DNA of 64,000 nt from Bacteroidota bacterium. GTDB taxonomy: Bacteria > Bacteroidota > Bacteroidia > Bacteroidales > VadinHA17. Under the pieces are notes generated by a model. It had not been told where the DNA came from. It saw only the letters and a program-made list of their open reading frames with translations, and did not search any database. Below are positions 17,107 through 27,800 of the stretch, in pieces. Within the stretch, counting starts at the first letter, position 1. The number at the start of each line of letters is the position of its first letter. The stretch lies in contig JAKPOU010000041.1 of assembly GCA_029547705.1 (NCBI GenBank), forward strand, positions 310,001 through 374,000, read 5' to 3'. Both the position numbers and the translations under genes were made by a program.

Positions 17107-18720
17107 ATGAATCTCTCCTTAAAACTGATTGACTGGCTGGTGCTGGGGGTTGTTCTCGGCGGAAGTCTCGGTTTTGGAATGTATATGGCATACAGGAAAA
17201 AGTCGGGAAGCAGCAGTACAAATTTCTTTCTTGGAGGAAGGTCCATCAAATGGCCTGTGATCGGCGCATCCCTGTTTGCGACAAACATAGGAGCAGAGCA
17301 TCTTGTAGGACTTTCAGGCGATGCATACCGCTATGGCCTTTCTGCCGGCCTTGTGGAACTGACCACAGTGATCACACTGGGTTTCAGTTGTGCTTTTCTT
17401 TTCCCCTGTTACATGAAGAACAAGCTGTTCACTATTCCGGAGTTTCTTGAATTAAGATATAACAGACGGGCCAGGACGTTCTTTTCCGGGCTGATGCTTG
17501 TAATCAGCATAATGACAAAACTTGCTTTCACTCTTTTTGCAGGCGCCCTTGTTCTGAACAGCATTCTTGGCTGGAATATCATGCCGACCATTTTTTATCT
17601 TGGACTTACCGTTGCAGTGTTTACCATCATAGGCGGGTTCACAGCCGTTGCTTATACCGATTCCATTCAGGTTATAATCATGATATCCGGTGCGGCAATC
17701 ATGACAGTTATGGGATTAAACAGGGCTGGCGGCTTCGGAGGACTGATGGAAAAGGTACCGGAAATGATGTCGGTTGCCAGACCTTATGATGATGCTGTAT
17801 ATCCTTTCTGGGGGATACTGGCAACGGCATTTTATGCGGGTATTTTTTACTGGGGCATCGATCAGGTTAATGTACAGAGAGTACTTGCGGCACCGGATCT
17901 TAATAATGCCAGAAAAGGTGCAATGTTTGCCACCTTGCTTAAACTGTTTCCCATTTTCATATTTGCATTGCCGGGAGTTATAGCATTTGCTCTGTTCCCC
18001 GGTGAACTTCAGGGTGATGAAACAAAGCAGACCTTTGTTCTCCTTCTTGACAGACTGCTTCCGGCCGGTCTGAGGGGCCTGCTGATGGCTTCTCTCCTTG
18101 CCGCACTTATTACATCCCTGATCGGAGTGCTGAATTCAGTATCCACCCTGTTTGTCCGGGATTTTATTGTTGAATTCAGGCCTGCCTTTCCCGAAAAGAA
18201 GCAGGTTGCTCTGGGAAGGCTTGTCATACTCGTGGTAACCCTTCTTGGAATAGGTGCCGCTTATCTGGTGTATAAAAACGAGGAAGGTTTGTATAAATAT
18301 CTTCAGACAATCACTGCATATCTTGTCATACCCGTTTTCCCTGCAATTTTTTTCGGGATTACCAGTAAAAAAGTCACACTTAAGGGAGCTGCCGTTTCAG
18401 TGATTGCAGGCCTTGTACTTGCCACTCTTTTTGTGACTGATCAGCTTCTCGGCCCTGAGGCCGGCAGCAGATTGTTTCCTTTTCTGTATCATAAACTCAC
18501 CCTTAATTTCGGTTACCGTGGTTTATGGGCTGAATTGCTGATTACCGCAGTGTTATTTATCGTTTCGGCATTCACGGAAAAGACCGATCCCCTTAAGCTT
18601 AAGACAACAACTGTTGACTATTCCGGGGGAATTGCCCCGTTTGAAGGTCTGAAAGACTGGCGCCTTCACCTTTTTCTGCTGACGGTCATTACAATACTTA
18701 TCCTGTTATGGCTTAGATGA
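17107..18720 (+). CDS. Sodium:solute symporter (SSS/SGLT family)
   Basis: Inner-membrane Na+-driven solute transporter of 537 residues with about fourteen helices. The family signature region is FFLGGRSIKWPVIGASLFATNIGAEH, with GLSGDAYRYG and the sugar-transporter-like YWGIDQVNVQRVLAA. These resemble SGLT-type sugar carriers (glucose, galactose, inositol). The substrate cannot be fixed. The gene ends two bases before the convergent end of the DHS-like gene. Confidence 0.9.
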   Translation: MNLSLKLIDWLVLGVVLGGSLGFGMYMAYRKKSGSSSTNFFLGGRSIKWPVIGASLFATNIGAEHLVGLSGDAYRYGLSAGLVELTTVITLGFSCAFLFPCYMKNKLFTIPEFLELRYNRRARTFFSGLMLVISIMTKLAFTLFAGALVLNSILGWNIMPTIFYLGLTVAVFTIIGGFTAVAYTDSIQVIIMISGAAIMTVMGLNRAGGFGGLMEKVPEMMSVARPYDDAVYPFWGILATAFYAGIFYWGIDQVNVQRVLAAPDLNNARKGAMFATLLKLFPIFIFALPGVIAFALFPGELQGDETKQTFVLLLDRLLPAGLRGLLMASLLAALITSLIGVLNSVSTLFVRDFIVEFRPAFPEKKQVALGRLVILVVTLLGIGAAYLVYKNEEGLYKYLQTITAYLVIPVFPAIFFGITSKKVTLKGAAVSVIAGLVLATLFVTDQLLGPEAGSRLFPFLYHKLTLNFGYRGLWAELLITAVLFIVSAFTEKTDPLKLKTTTVDYSGGIAPFEGLKDWRLHLFLLTVITILILLWLR

Positions 18721-18722
18721 TC

Positions 18723-19829
18723 TCAGGTCCTGAGTTCATGATTCAGTTCCAGCAGGAAGTCTCTGTTGTCAGCTGTCATGTAATGCATCTCACCGCCCAT
18801 TCTGCTGAACGTCTTGCAGTAACGCAGATAGTAAGCGGGATTGTCATGAGGAGGTTCACCTTTCCGCGACCAGTCCCATTCAGCTTTTGCAAGATCCACC
18901 ACCAGCATGAAATGGTTATCTATATGGCTGTTATTCTGGATTTTCAGATTCTGTGCCATGGAAAGTGCCTTCTCAAAAATCATCGGGGACATTATGGCTG
19001 ACCCGACTGAGAGATACACCCCGTTCTCCAGATTATTTACGCTGCCGGCAAAATACAGGAAGTCGGTCAGTGCTGTGCGGCCTATGGCAGAACCGCTGTT
19101 CAGGGGATGGTTATAAATTATATCATGACCAATCATCGGATGTCCGGTAAAAGGCACCTTCAGATCAAATGCGGCACATTGTACCGAATACTTCCTGAAC
19201 GGATGAGGGATACCAAGAAATCCGGACCGGATCCCTGATTTTTCAATTAGATGATAAAAATCAAGGGCAGCTGCTGCCCTCGAGGGGTCAGTCCGGGAAT
19301 TTATCACGGCCTCATTCAGAAGCTGATCCGGATCAGGTATGTCAATACCGTCGCGTGATATCATTTTCCCGACAGATTCACCATAGCCATGGCCCTCGTA
19401 TGCACCGGCGACCAGCGCCAGGTTGATGTATTTGCCTGTTTCCTCCCAGATGCCGAACTGCCCGTTTTTTACATTTTCCCGGACATCCTCACTTGACATG
19501 CCCTGGAAGGCGAATTCCCAGTCGTGAATAATTCCGGCACCGTTTGTGGCAAGATGGGTAATCCATCCTTTTTCAATAAGGCTGATAAGTATGGGAGCCA
19601 GTCCGTTTTTAATGGTATGTGCACCGAAAGCAAGGATTACCGAACTGTTTTCTTCCCTGGCCTTTCTGATCCTGTCCGCCGTTTTCCGGATAAGCTCCCT
19701 GTTCTCACGGCTGAGCGACATGGGCAGAGCAGAAACAGGAACTGCTGCGCGTTCAATCATGATCAGATTCCTGCGTTCCGATAACTTCCTGATATGGAGC
19801 AGATCCCTGTCAAATTTTCTGAAGGTCAT
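18723..19829 (-). CDS. Deoxyhypusine-synthase-like protein, unknown function
   Basis: Protein of 368 residues. The segment GWITHLATNGAGIIHDWEFA followed by MSSEDV strongly recalls the deoxyhypusine synthase family, where NGA and HD(F/Y)E elements line the NAD site. The Lys-containing motif of true deoxyhypusine synthase (WGK) is not seen, and bacteria lack eIF5A, so hypusine synthesis is unlikely. The start overlaps the stop of the kinase/phosphatase fusion as ATGA (19826-19829), which argues for a shared pathway with that gene and the GmhA-like isomerase. It may use NAD and a polyamine-like or sugar substrate. The assignment to the family is from motif memory only. Confidence 0.6.
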   Translation of the reverse strand: MTFRKFDRDLLHIRKLSERRNLIMIERAAVPVSALPMSLSRENRELIRKTADRIRKAREENSSVILAFGAHTIKNGLAPILISLIEKGWITHLATNGAGIIHDWEFAFQGMSSEDVRENVKNGQFGIWEETGKYINLALVAGAYEGHGYGESVGKMISRDGIDIPDPDQLLNEAVINSRTDPSRAAAALDFYHLIEKSGIRSGFLGIPHPFRKYSVQCAAFDLKVPFTGHPMIGHDIIYNHPLNSGSAIGRTALTDFLYFAGSVNNLENGVYLSVGSAIMSPMIFEKALSMAQNLKIQNNSHIDNHFMLVVDLAKAEWDWSRKGEPPHDNPAYYLRYCKTFSRMGGEMHYMTADNRDFLLELNHELRT

Positions 19830-21730
19830 AACTTAATGTTTAACAACTCAAACAAGTATTCTGATTGGGAAAAGTCAGGCATTATGATATCAGCTCCTGC
19901 CTTTATCAGTCTTGTCCTTTTTGACAGATTGAGTCCGTATCGCCTTAATTCGTTACTGGCAATCCCTACCGTAAGGCCGCCTCGCTTTTGTGTTTCGCGT
20001 ATCTCAACGGGGCCGTCGCCAAAAGTGACAATGGACTCGGGATCTGATTTGTCAAGTGAATCAAGTATACGGTCGAGGACCATTTTTTTTGCCTCCTTGT
20101 TTATATCTCCGACAGCCCCGTAGATTCTGCCTTCAAAAAGATAATCATAGCCAAGGACCTCAGCTTCATGCCTGACATCCTCCGTATCTGTACCACTGGC
20201 CAGGTAAAGCTTGATTCCGCTGTCGTACAGAATTTTAAGAAAGGGTATTGCATTTTTGATTGTAAGATCTTCCACATTAAGCTCACCCGCCAACAGTTTA
20301 TCCTCACGCTTTTTAACCATGGCAAGAAGCTCCCTGTTATAGATCTCCTTATAGCCGTATTCATCGAGCATCTCTTTCTCACTGACAAAGCCGGATTCCC
20401 TGATAATTCCGAGAAGCATTTTCATCTGCATCAGGGTCTGAATTCCTGTTGTACTGTCAATAAACTGATAAACCCTTGCTTCTGTCTTTTTGAGCAGCGC
20501 TTCATCTGCACCGGAATATTTATTTCCGAGAATTGCCCTGATCATAACGGGTGCCATTAATTTTTCCCAGCCTTCACGAAGTGTGGATACTGTGCCGTCG
20601 TTATCGAATACTGCATGCCTGATCACAGGTTTTCCGGGCCATTTGTTAATAATTTCAACTTCTGTGTTCCCGTGGTATTTTGCCTGACGTATATCTCCGG
20701 CCAGATCAGGACGCCAGGTGAAGTCAGGATCAGTCCCTGCCTGAAGTATTTCCTCAGGAGATGCAGTGCCCGTCTGGAAAAGCTTTCTTACAGTCACGCC
20801 TGCAACCAGAGTTCCCAGTTCGGCGGCAATTTCTGCTGAATATCCGGCTGCCAGTGCGGACGCCGCACCTGCAAGATAACTGTCTCCCGCACCAACGGTG
20901 TCCACCCGGGACAGTATCATCAGCCCGGGAATCTCTTTTATACCATTCTCATCGGCAATCAGGGACCCTCTGCTTCCCCGTGTTACCAGAAGCGGTTTTC
21001 CGTATCTTTCAAAAAGCGTGGCAGCTGAATTCCTTGCTTCAGCCAGAGGTACAATTTCATCCGGATTCCTGTCTATACTGCACTGACGGGAAGCCTCCAC
21101 CTCATTCATTTTTCTCCAGGCTCCCCTGTAATCGCCGATATGGTTCCTGCTGTCGGCTATGAATATAGTCTGGGGAAACAAATTAATCAGTTCTGCCAGC
21201 TTTTTCCTGAAATATGCAGTATGGATCCCGGAAAGAACCTGTTCATTGATTATAATGAGATCTGTTTCAGCTACCTGATCCTTTAGACTGCTTAGCAGCA
21301 GGTCGGCTGTTTCAACCGACAGAACGTTAAAATTGCCGAAATCAATCCGGCTTTTTTCAATGTCGCCGGAATAGGGTTTTATATAAACATGTGTTGACCA
21401 GTTCTGATTCTGGATTAAAAGATTATCTGTAGAAATGCCTGCCTGTTTCATCAGTCTGACCATTTCCACTCCGAACGGATCATTGCCGATAACACCGAAA
21501 GCTCTTACATCCTTTACCTGCATCGCTGCAAGATTGCTGGCTACATTTCCCGCCCCGCCCAGCGAATATTTCTGCTCTTTTACAGGTATTGTCGGTTCTC
21601 CGGTTTCTATCGAGATTTCGCTTTTCGAATCATCAGTGAACCAGTAGGCATCAAGGCAGAAATCGCCTACAATTGCAATACTTGCATCCTTTATCCTGTT
21701 GATTACTTCTTCCAGTAGTTCCTTATCCAT
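19826..21730 (-). CDS. PfkB-type sugar kinase fused to HAD phosphatase
   Basis: Bifunctional protein of 634 residues. Residues about 1-330 are a ribokinase/PfkB domain close to the heptose kinase (HldE/RfaE-I) type: GDFCLDAYWF, SLGGAGNVASNLAAM and the catalytic VDTVGAGDSYLAG. Residues about 375-634 are a HAD phosphatase: HAVFDNDGTVSTL (nucleophile Asp), LYLASGTDTEDV and VTFGDGPVEI. Together they could phosphorylate one position and remove phosphate from another, as the separate HldE and GmhB steps do in heptose synthesis. The nucleotidyltransferase domain usual in HldE is absent. It lies 81 bases after the GmhA-like gene and overlaps the DHS-like gene by four bases. Confidence 0.85.
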   Translation of the reverse strand: MDKELLEEVINRIKDASIAIVGDFCLDAYWFTDDSKSEISIETGEPTIPVKEQKYSLGGAGNVASNLAAMQVKDVRAFGVIGNDPFGVEMVRLMKQAGISTDNLLIQNQNWSTHVYIKPYSGDIEKSRIDFGNFNVLSVETADLLLSSLKDQVAETDLIIINEQVLSGIHTAYFRKKLAELINLFPQTIFIADSRNHIGDYRGAWRKMNEVEASRQCSIDRNPDEIVPLAEARNSAATLFERYGKPLLVTRGSRGSLIADENGIKEIPGLMILSRVDTVGAGDSYLAGAASALAAGYSAEIAAELGTLVAGVTVRKLFQTGTASPEEILQAGTDPDFTWRPDLAGDIRQAKYHGNTEVEIINKWPGKPVIRHAVFDNDGTVSTLREGWEKLMAPVMIRAILGNKYSGADEALLKKTEARVYQFIDSTTGIQTLMQMKMLLGIIRESGFVSEKEMLDEYGYKEIYNRELLAMVKKREDKLLAGELNVEDLTIKNAIPFLKILYDSGIKLYLASGTDTEDVRHEAEVLGYDYLFEGRIYGAVGDINKEAKKMVLDRILDSLDKSDPESIVTFGDGPVEIRETQKRGGLTVGIASNELRRYGLNLSKRTRLIKAGADIIMPDFSQSEYLFELLNIKL

Positions 21731-21811
21731 ATCTGTTTGTTTTACCTGATTTCCTGTTTTCCAGACTTTTCCGGCTCCTCGCTTCCCCGGGTCTCCGGCA
21801 CCACGTCCCGG

Positions 21812-22480
21812 TCAGTCCTTGTCTTTCAAGTTGTTTGTTTCTTCCCCATAGAAATATTCCTCAACAATCCTGCATATAGCATGATAAACAGGGAGCTGCA
21901 GTTCCTGTACGGAAGCAGTCTGTTCCCGCGGAACATTGATAAGGATGTCACAATATTCCTTCATTTTGCCGCCTGATTTCCCTGTTATCCCAACAACCGT
22001 GATGTTCATGGCTCTGGCAGTTATGCAGGCATCTATTATATTTTCCGAATTTCCTGAAGTACTCAGGGCAAGGAGTACGTCTTTTCCCTCACCATAGCCA
22101 ATGATTTGCTGGGCAAAGATCAGTCGGGGACCGATATCGTTGCTGATTGCGGTAATGAGTGATGTATGAGCCGCTAATGAAATTGCCGGCAGTCCGTGTT
22201 CAAGTTTCTCAGCCAGGTATCTGCCCCGGTCCGGGGATATATCTGCAAGTCTTTTCTTGAAACTCACATCCAGGGGTCTCCGTTTTTCAAAACTTTTCAT
22301 CAGTTCACCCGCGATATGGCAGGCATCGGAACTGCTTCCCCCGTTTCCGCAAATCAGCAGCTTGCCGCCGGCAGTGTAACATTTGACAATGATTCCGGAG
22401 GCCTTGTCTATTGCATCCCTTAATTCCGATAATTCAGGATATTTTCCGATCAGATTATCCAGTAAGATTTTCCTTTTCAT
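21812..22480 (-). CDS. GmhA-like SIS-domain sugar isomerase
   Basis: SIS-domain protein of 222 residues, probably converting a ketose phosphate such as sedoheptulose-7-phosphate to an aldose phosphate. Motifs are LLICGNGGSSSDACHIAGEL, LALSTSGNSENI and a C-terminal VQELQLPVYHAIC region, matching the active-site Gln/His area of GmhA. It is about 30 residues longer than E. coli GmhA, with an insertion after the first motif. It is the first gene of the isomerase, kinase/phosphatase and DHS-like set, 98 bases after the TonB receptor gene. Confidence 0.82.
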   Translation of the reverse strand: MKRKILLDNLIGKYPELSELRDAIDKASGIIVKCYTAGGKLLICGNGGSSSDACHIAGELMKSFEKRRPLDVSFKKRLADISPDRGRYLAEKLEHGLPAISLAAHTSLITAISNDIGPRLIFAQQIIGYGEGKDVLLALSTSGNSENIIDACITARAMNITVVGITGKSGGKMKEYCDILINVPREQTASVQELQLPVYHAICRIVEEYFYGEETNNLKDKD

Positions 22481-22578
22481 TAAATCAGTTATACTGTCAT
22501 AAAAATAACATAATTCACGGAAATTCCCCTAAGGACAGCCGGGATATTACCCGGTTACCTGATACCGGTATTTTTTCT

Positions 22579-24597
22579 TCAGCTTTTTGACATGAATTTT
22601 ATCTGGATTCCGCCGAACAGCATTCTGCCAAAATCGGGATATCCGTTGACGGTGGAATATTTTCTGTCAGTCAGATTTTTTATTCTTGCATAGAACCTTA
22701 CCGGTGTATTCCATTTTGTGGTATAGCCCCCGTTGCAGTCAAGAACGAGAAAATCCCCCAGAGGCTGCGGGCCATCCGCAGGCCTGACAAAACGGTCATT
22801 TTCAAAAGGCGAAACATATTTACCCATGATGTTGAGATCAAAATTATTCCAGGCTGAATAAATTCCTGCATTTGAAATCCATACCGGATGTTCCTTGTTA
22901 ATAACCATTTTGTTGTTCTCTTCCATCTTTGACTGCATTATCGTGAAATTGAAGAACGGTTTGATGATTTCGAACAGCAGGGGTGCGGTTATTTCAAATT
23001 CAATTCCTTTCTGATACTGATTGCGGTTGTGATAGAGTTCCCTCCGGATATTTGTTTGCGGATCCAGGTATGTGGTTCCGCTCAGGACAATACCGTTACT
23101 CTGGTATACACCGAAGGCTGTCAGGGTCATTTTCCCGTCTTCTCCTATATTGTGCAGCAATCCTATATCAATCTTGTATCGGGTTTCATTCAGGGGCTCA
23201 TTAACAGGTTCTCCTCCATTGTTGTCCAGAAGTGTACCTGCCCTGGGCCTGATATTCCCGGCAGCGGAATTGAGAAAAAGCGAGAATTTTTCAGTGGTAT
23301 TGTAGGTAATTCCGAAACTTCCCTGGACTATTGCCGGTTCCCATTCATCCTTCACAGGTTCAACCTGCCTGAAAGGCCCTCCTCCGCCTTCAATGTTGAA
23401 TGCCCCGTAGTCGTTAAGGTAGGTGCGGGTGATCCTTATCCCGGCATCCAGGGTAACCGGCCCCAGCCGCTGTTCATCCGTTAACACGCCGGAAAAGGTT
23501 TCCGTATCGCACCTTTTGCCCATGTAAAACCTTTTCCCGTAGGGAGCAATCCAGTGATTATACAATCCTCCGAATCTTAATACGTTGTCGGGGAGTATTC
23601 TTACAGACTGGATGAAATTCAGCCCGAATTCGTAATCCTTTTCACTGGCAGTGGTTTCTTCAACCTTGTCATAAAAGGTCGGATCACGCCTGGTGTAAAA
23701 CAGCTGAAGTTCGGAAGACAATGCCGAAACCGGCCTGTATGTCAGTTTAACATTGGACAGGAAAGCCTTGTAGGGGTCAAAGCCCTGAATCATGTTCCGG
23801 ACTCTGTCTTCCGCCGGAGGCAGTGCAATGGCCATCTGCCTTTCGCCATTGAGATAAAAAAGACTTGCATTCAGTCCCAGTTTGTCCGTTATTTTCCAGT
23901 TCATTCTTGTGTACAGGTCAGTCATGGATTCCTTTGCGTGCCTGCCTTCCGGGCCGCTGGTCCTGTCGAATCCCAGACCTGCTGCATAACTGAAATTACC
24001 AATCCTGTTTCCCGTGGAAATATGGGAATGAAGTGAATTGAAAGTGCCGTATTCCAAATCGAGGGTTGTTTCAAATCTTTCGTATTCACGGGTTTTGATA
24101 TTGATAAATCCTGCCAGTCCTGACAAACCCGTCAGTAGTGCAGCACTCGATCTGATCACTTCAATTTCCTCTATGTCGGATGAGGACAGGAAATATGGCA
24201 GTTCTTCAAATTCCTTCTGCCATACTCCGTTAATCGCATAATCAGGATAGGGATATTTCTGACCTCTTACGGAAAAAAACTGTTTTACCTGCCTTCCCCT
24301 GGTTTCGGTGAAACCACCCGGAATAAAACTGACAGCGTCAATCAGGGTTCTTGCACCCTGGTTGCGTATGTCAGACCGGCGCACGGTACTGATTGTCGGG
24401 AAAAGGGATACAGTTTCAGTATAGGGTTTTGCCACGGGGTCAACAAGCCTTATCCTGGCCCGTATGGTAATGGTATCAATCTCATAGGTACCGGGCAGTA
24501 AAATAGTGCCTTGCGGATCCTGGGCAGTGATATGAACTGTTGAAAGAAAGAAGACAAAAAAACATAAGAGCCTTGAAAACTGTTTTGAAGTGAGCAT
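22579..24597 (-). CDS. TonB-dependent outer-membrane receptor
   Basis: Outer-membrane beta-barrel of 672 residues with a plug domain, importing a ligand with energy from TonB. The signal peptide ends near ITAQ. The plug shows TLIDAVSFIPGGFTETRG and SSSDIEEIEVIRSSAALL, and the barrel ends in Phe-Met-Ser-Lys-Ser after IKNLTDRKYSTVNGYP. No SusD partner follows and there is no N-terminal carboxypeptidase-like domain, so it resembles metal-chelate or small-ligand receptors more than a SusC glycan importer. Its ligand is unknown. It is upstream of the isomerase-kinase set on the same strand. Confidence 0.9.
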   Translation of the reverse strand: MLTSKQFSRLLCFFVFFLSTVHITAQDPQGTILLPGTYEIDTITIRARIRLVDPVAKPYTETVSLFPTISTVRRSDIRNQGARTLIDAVSFIPGGFTETRGRQVKQFFSVRGQKYPYPDYAINGVWQKEFEELPYFLSSSDIEEIEVIRSSAALLTGLSGLAGFINIKTREYERFETTLDLEYGTFNSLHSHISTGNRIGNFSYAAGLGFDRTSGPEGRHAKESMTDLYTRMNWKITDKLGLNASLFYLNGERQMAIALPPAEDRVRNMIQGFDPYKAFLSNVKLTYRPVSALSSELQLFYTRRDPTFYDKVEETTASEKDYEFGLNFIQSVRILPDNVLRFGGLYNHWIAPYGKRFYMGKRCDTETFSGVLTDEQRLGPVTLDAGIRITRTYLNDYGAFNIEGGGGPFRQVEPVKDEWEPAIVQGSFGITYNTTEKFSLFLNSAAGNIRPRAGTLLDNNGGEPVNEPLNETRYKIDIGLLHNIGEDGKMTLTAFGVYQSNGIVLSGTTYLDPQTNIRRELYHNRNQYQKGIEFEITAPLLFEIIKPFFNFTIMQSKMEENNKMVINKEHPVWISNAGIYSAWNNFDLNIMGKYVSPFENDRFVRPADGPQPLGDFLVLDCNGGYTTKWNTPVRFYARIKNLTDRKYSTVNGYPDFGRMLFGGIQIKFMSKS

Positions 24598-24805
24598 AAT
24601 TGTAATTTAAATTGATATTCTGATCAGTGGCGCAAATTAAAAAAATGAATCTTTTAACTTGGTTAAAATTAGTTAAATCATTTGTCTCTGATAATCATTT
24701 TCAGCACTATCAGTTCCTTATTGTAAAAAGGATGATTATTTTTACCTTATCTGAAATTTATTGTTTGAGTTGAAACAAATGATGTTTTAATACCGGAAAT
24801 TCAGC

Positions 24806-27800
24806 ATGAAACTGATTGCAATCTTTTTTTCCCTGTTTGTTACCTCGTTGTCAGGTTCAGGGCATTATGACTGGCCGATGTGGAGATTTGACCACGGCCG
24901 TTCTGCTTCCACTCCTGAACAGCTGGCCGATAAGCTGTTCCTTCAGTGGCAGGTAAACTATTCTCCCAGGGAACCCGTATGGGATGATCCGCTGAATCAG
25001 AATCTGATGCAGTATGACAGGATCTTTGAGCCGATTGTGGCAGAGAATAAACTGTTCATCGGTTTCAATGACCAGGACAAGGTATCGGCCCTGGATATCA
25101 GTTCAGGGATGGAGTTATGGCACTTTTTTACTGACGGCCCGGTCCGTCTGCCCCTGGCCTACAGCAAAGGGAAGATTTTTTTTACTTCAGATGACGGATA
25201 CCTTTATTGTCTGAGCGCAGAATCAGGTCAGCTCCTGTGGAAAAAAATGCTTGCACCGGCGTCAAACAAGCTTTTGGGCAATAAGCGCTTCATCTCAATG
25301 TGGCCTGCCAGAGGCGGCATTGTAATACAGGATGATGTGATTTATACAGCTTCAAGCATTTTTCCGCTGATGGGTACATTTATTTATGCAATAAATGCCG
25401 CTGATGGTGAAATAATCTGGAAAAATGAAGGAACAGGAAGCAACTATATTCTCCAGCCCCATAATTCACCGGCATTTGCTGATATTGCACCGCAGGGATG
25501 CTTTACCATCAGCGGTGACAGGCTTCTTGTTGCGGGCGGCAGATCAGTTCCGGCCGGCTTCGATAAAGCCACGGGTGAAAAACTGTTTTATCAGCTCGCT
25601 CCAAGCGGCAAGACGGGTGGTGCTTTTACCTGCGCAAATGACAGGGTGTTTTTCAATCATCACCGGGAAAGGCTTACCGGCATGTATGATTCCGAAAATG
25701 GGAAAAAACTGATTCCGGTGGCCGGAGAATACCCGGTTATTGAGGGAGATAAAATCTATTTTTCAGGGAAAGACATTACATGTGTATTTCTTGATGAGTC
25801 AAAAAAGCTGGATACTCTCTGGACTATTGACGTTCCCGCGGGAACAGACCTGATAAAGGCGGGTAACTGTCTTTATGCAGCAGACAGTTCAGGAATATAT
25901 GCCGTAAGAATTTCCGGCAGCGGAAAACCGGAACTGGTCTGGAAATATTCCCCGGAAAAAGTCATTGACCGGCTGGTGGCCTCGAACGGCAAACTTATCG
26001 CTGTTGCAAATGATGGCACTATAATGGCTTTTGGTGATAAAGCTGCTGACAGGGTCCTTGTACATGAAAAAGCAGTGGCCGGACCCCGGAAGGTATCAGG
26101 TAAAATTCAGCGTCTCATCAGTTCTGCCGGAATCAGTGAAGGATATGCACTGGTTTTTGGTTCCGACATGGGACTTTTATCAGGCCTGATGAAAGAAACA
26201 AGCCTCAGAACAGTGGTTTATGAAAAGGACCGGCAGAAGGTGGAGGCCCTGAGGGAACATTTTAACAAACTCGGAATACATGCAGACCGTCTTATGTTCC
26301 TGGAATTTGAAAAGCCAAATCCTGTTCTTCCCAAATATTTTTCCTCACTTACGGTTATCAATGAGAACTTCGGTTTTGACAATGAGTTCCTGGAAATGAT
26401 TTACGAATCAACACGTCCCTACGGGGGGAAAATTCTTATCAGGACCGGCAGGACGGAAAGGGAAGAACTTGAAAGAACATTCCTGAGCCTTAATCTGTAC
26501 GGGGCTGTAATGAAATCTGACAGACTTTATTCCATGATAACCAGGGAAGGATCCCTTGAAGGTTCCTCGGCCTGGACTCATAATTACGGCGATATTGCCA
26601 ATACTGTCAAGTCGGATGACAAGCGGGTCAGAGCCCCTCTGGGAATATTATGGTTCGGAGGGAATTCAAACATGGATGTTTTGCCCAGGCACGGGCACGG
26701 ACCCGGGGAGCAGGTGGTTGACGGACGTCTTATTATAGAAAGCCTTAACGGTATAAGTGCCCGTGACGTTTATACCGGCAGGGTTCTCTGGAAAAGGGAT
26801 TTCAGGAGCCTGAAGGATGATTTCTGGCTGGTATATTATGATGAATCGTATGATGAGGAGAATCCGCTTGATCCAAAATACAACCAGGTGCATCTGCCCG
26901 GATCAAACGCACGGGGAACGAATTTCATTGCCACCAGGGAATATGTTTATGTTATTGAAGGAGATACCTGCCATTTTGTGGATATTAAAACAGGAGATCT
27001 GATAAAATCATTCACCACGGGCGATGAAGAGACAAAGGAACTGGGCTATATAGGTGTATATGAAGACCTTCTGATTCTGGGCAAAAACTTTTCCGAATAC
27101 ACGGGTCTGGAAAATGATTCAATGAAGATTAAAAATCCGAAGTTCACTGATTATAATCTTACTGCCAGCAATGAGCTTATAGTCGTGAACCGGTTTACGG
27201 GAGAAAGGATCTGGAGCATGGAAAGCAATCACGGATTTATTCATAATTCAGTAATAGCCGGTGATGATATTCTTTTTTGTCTTGACAAACTTCCCCAATA
27301 TGTTGAGACGAAGCTGAAAAGGAGGGGAGAGTCGCCCCCGGAGGGATCCAGGCTGCTTTATGTTGATATCAGAAGCGGCCGGATACTGAATGAGGTCACT
27401 GAAGATGTCTTCGGAACATGGCTGGGGTATTCCTCTGAACACAGGCTCCTACTTCAGGCAACACGGCCTTCAAGGGATATGCTTCATGGTGAGGAGGGAA
27501 ACAGGATGATAACATACAATGTCCTTACAGGGGAGAAGATATGGGATAAAGCACTGAAATATGCCAATCCGCCGATAATACATAATGATAAAATCTATAC
27601 CAACGGCGAAGGTTTTCACCTTTTGACCGGTGAAATCCTTTTTGAGAAGGACCCGCTTACACAGGAGGATCTTAAATGGAATTTCAAGCGTGAGTACGGA
27701 TGCGGTATTGTGGCGGCAAGTGAACATCTTCTGACCTTCCGGTCAGCTTCCGCCGGTTTCGTGAATCTCGACGTATTCGAAGGAACCGGCAGCCTTGGAG

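Noticed and set aside
18722-18734. CTCAGG-T-CCTGAG palindrome between convergent genes as a terminator
   Set aside because: The loop would be one base and there is no T run, so it cannot form a normal hairpin.
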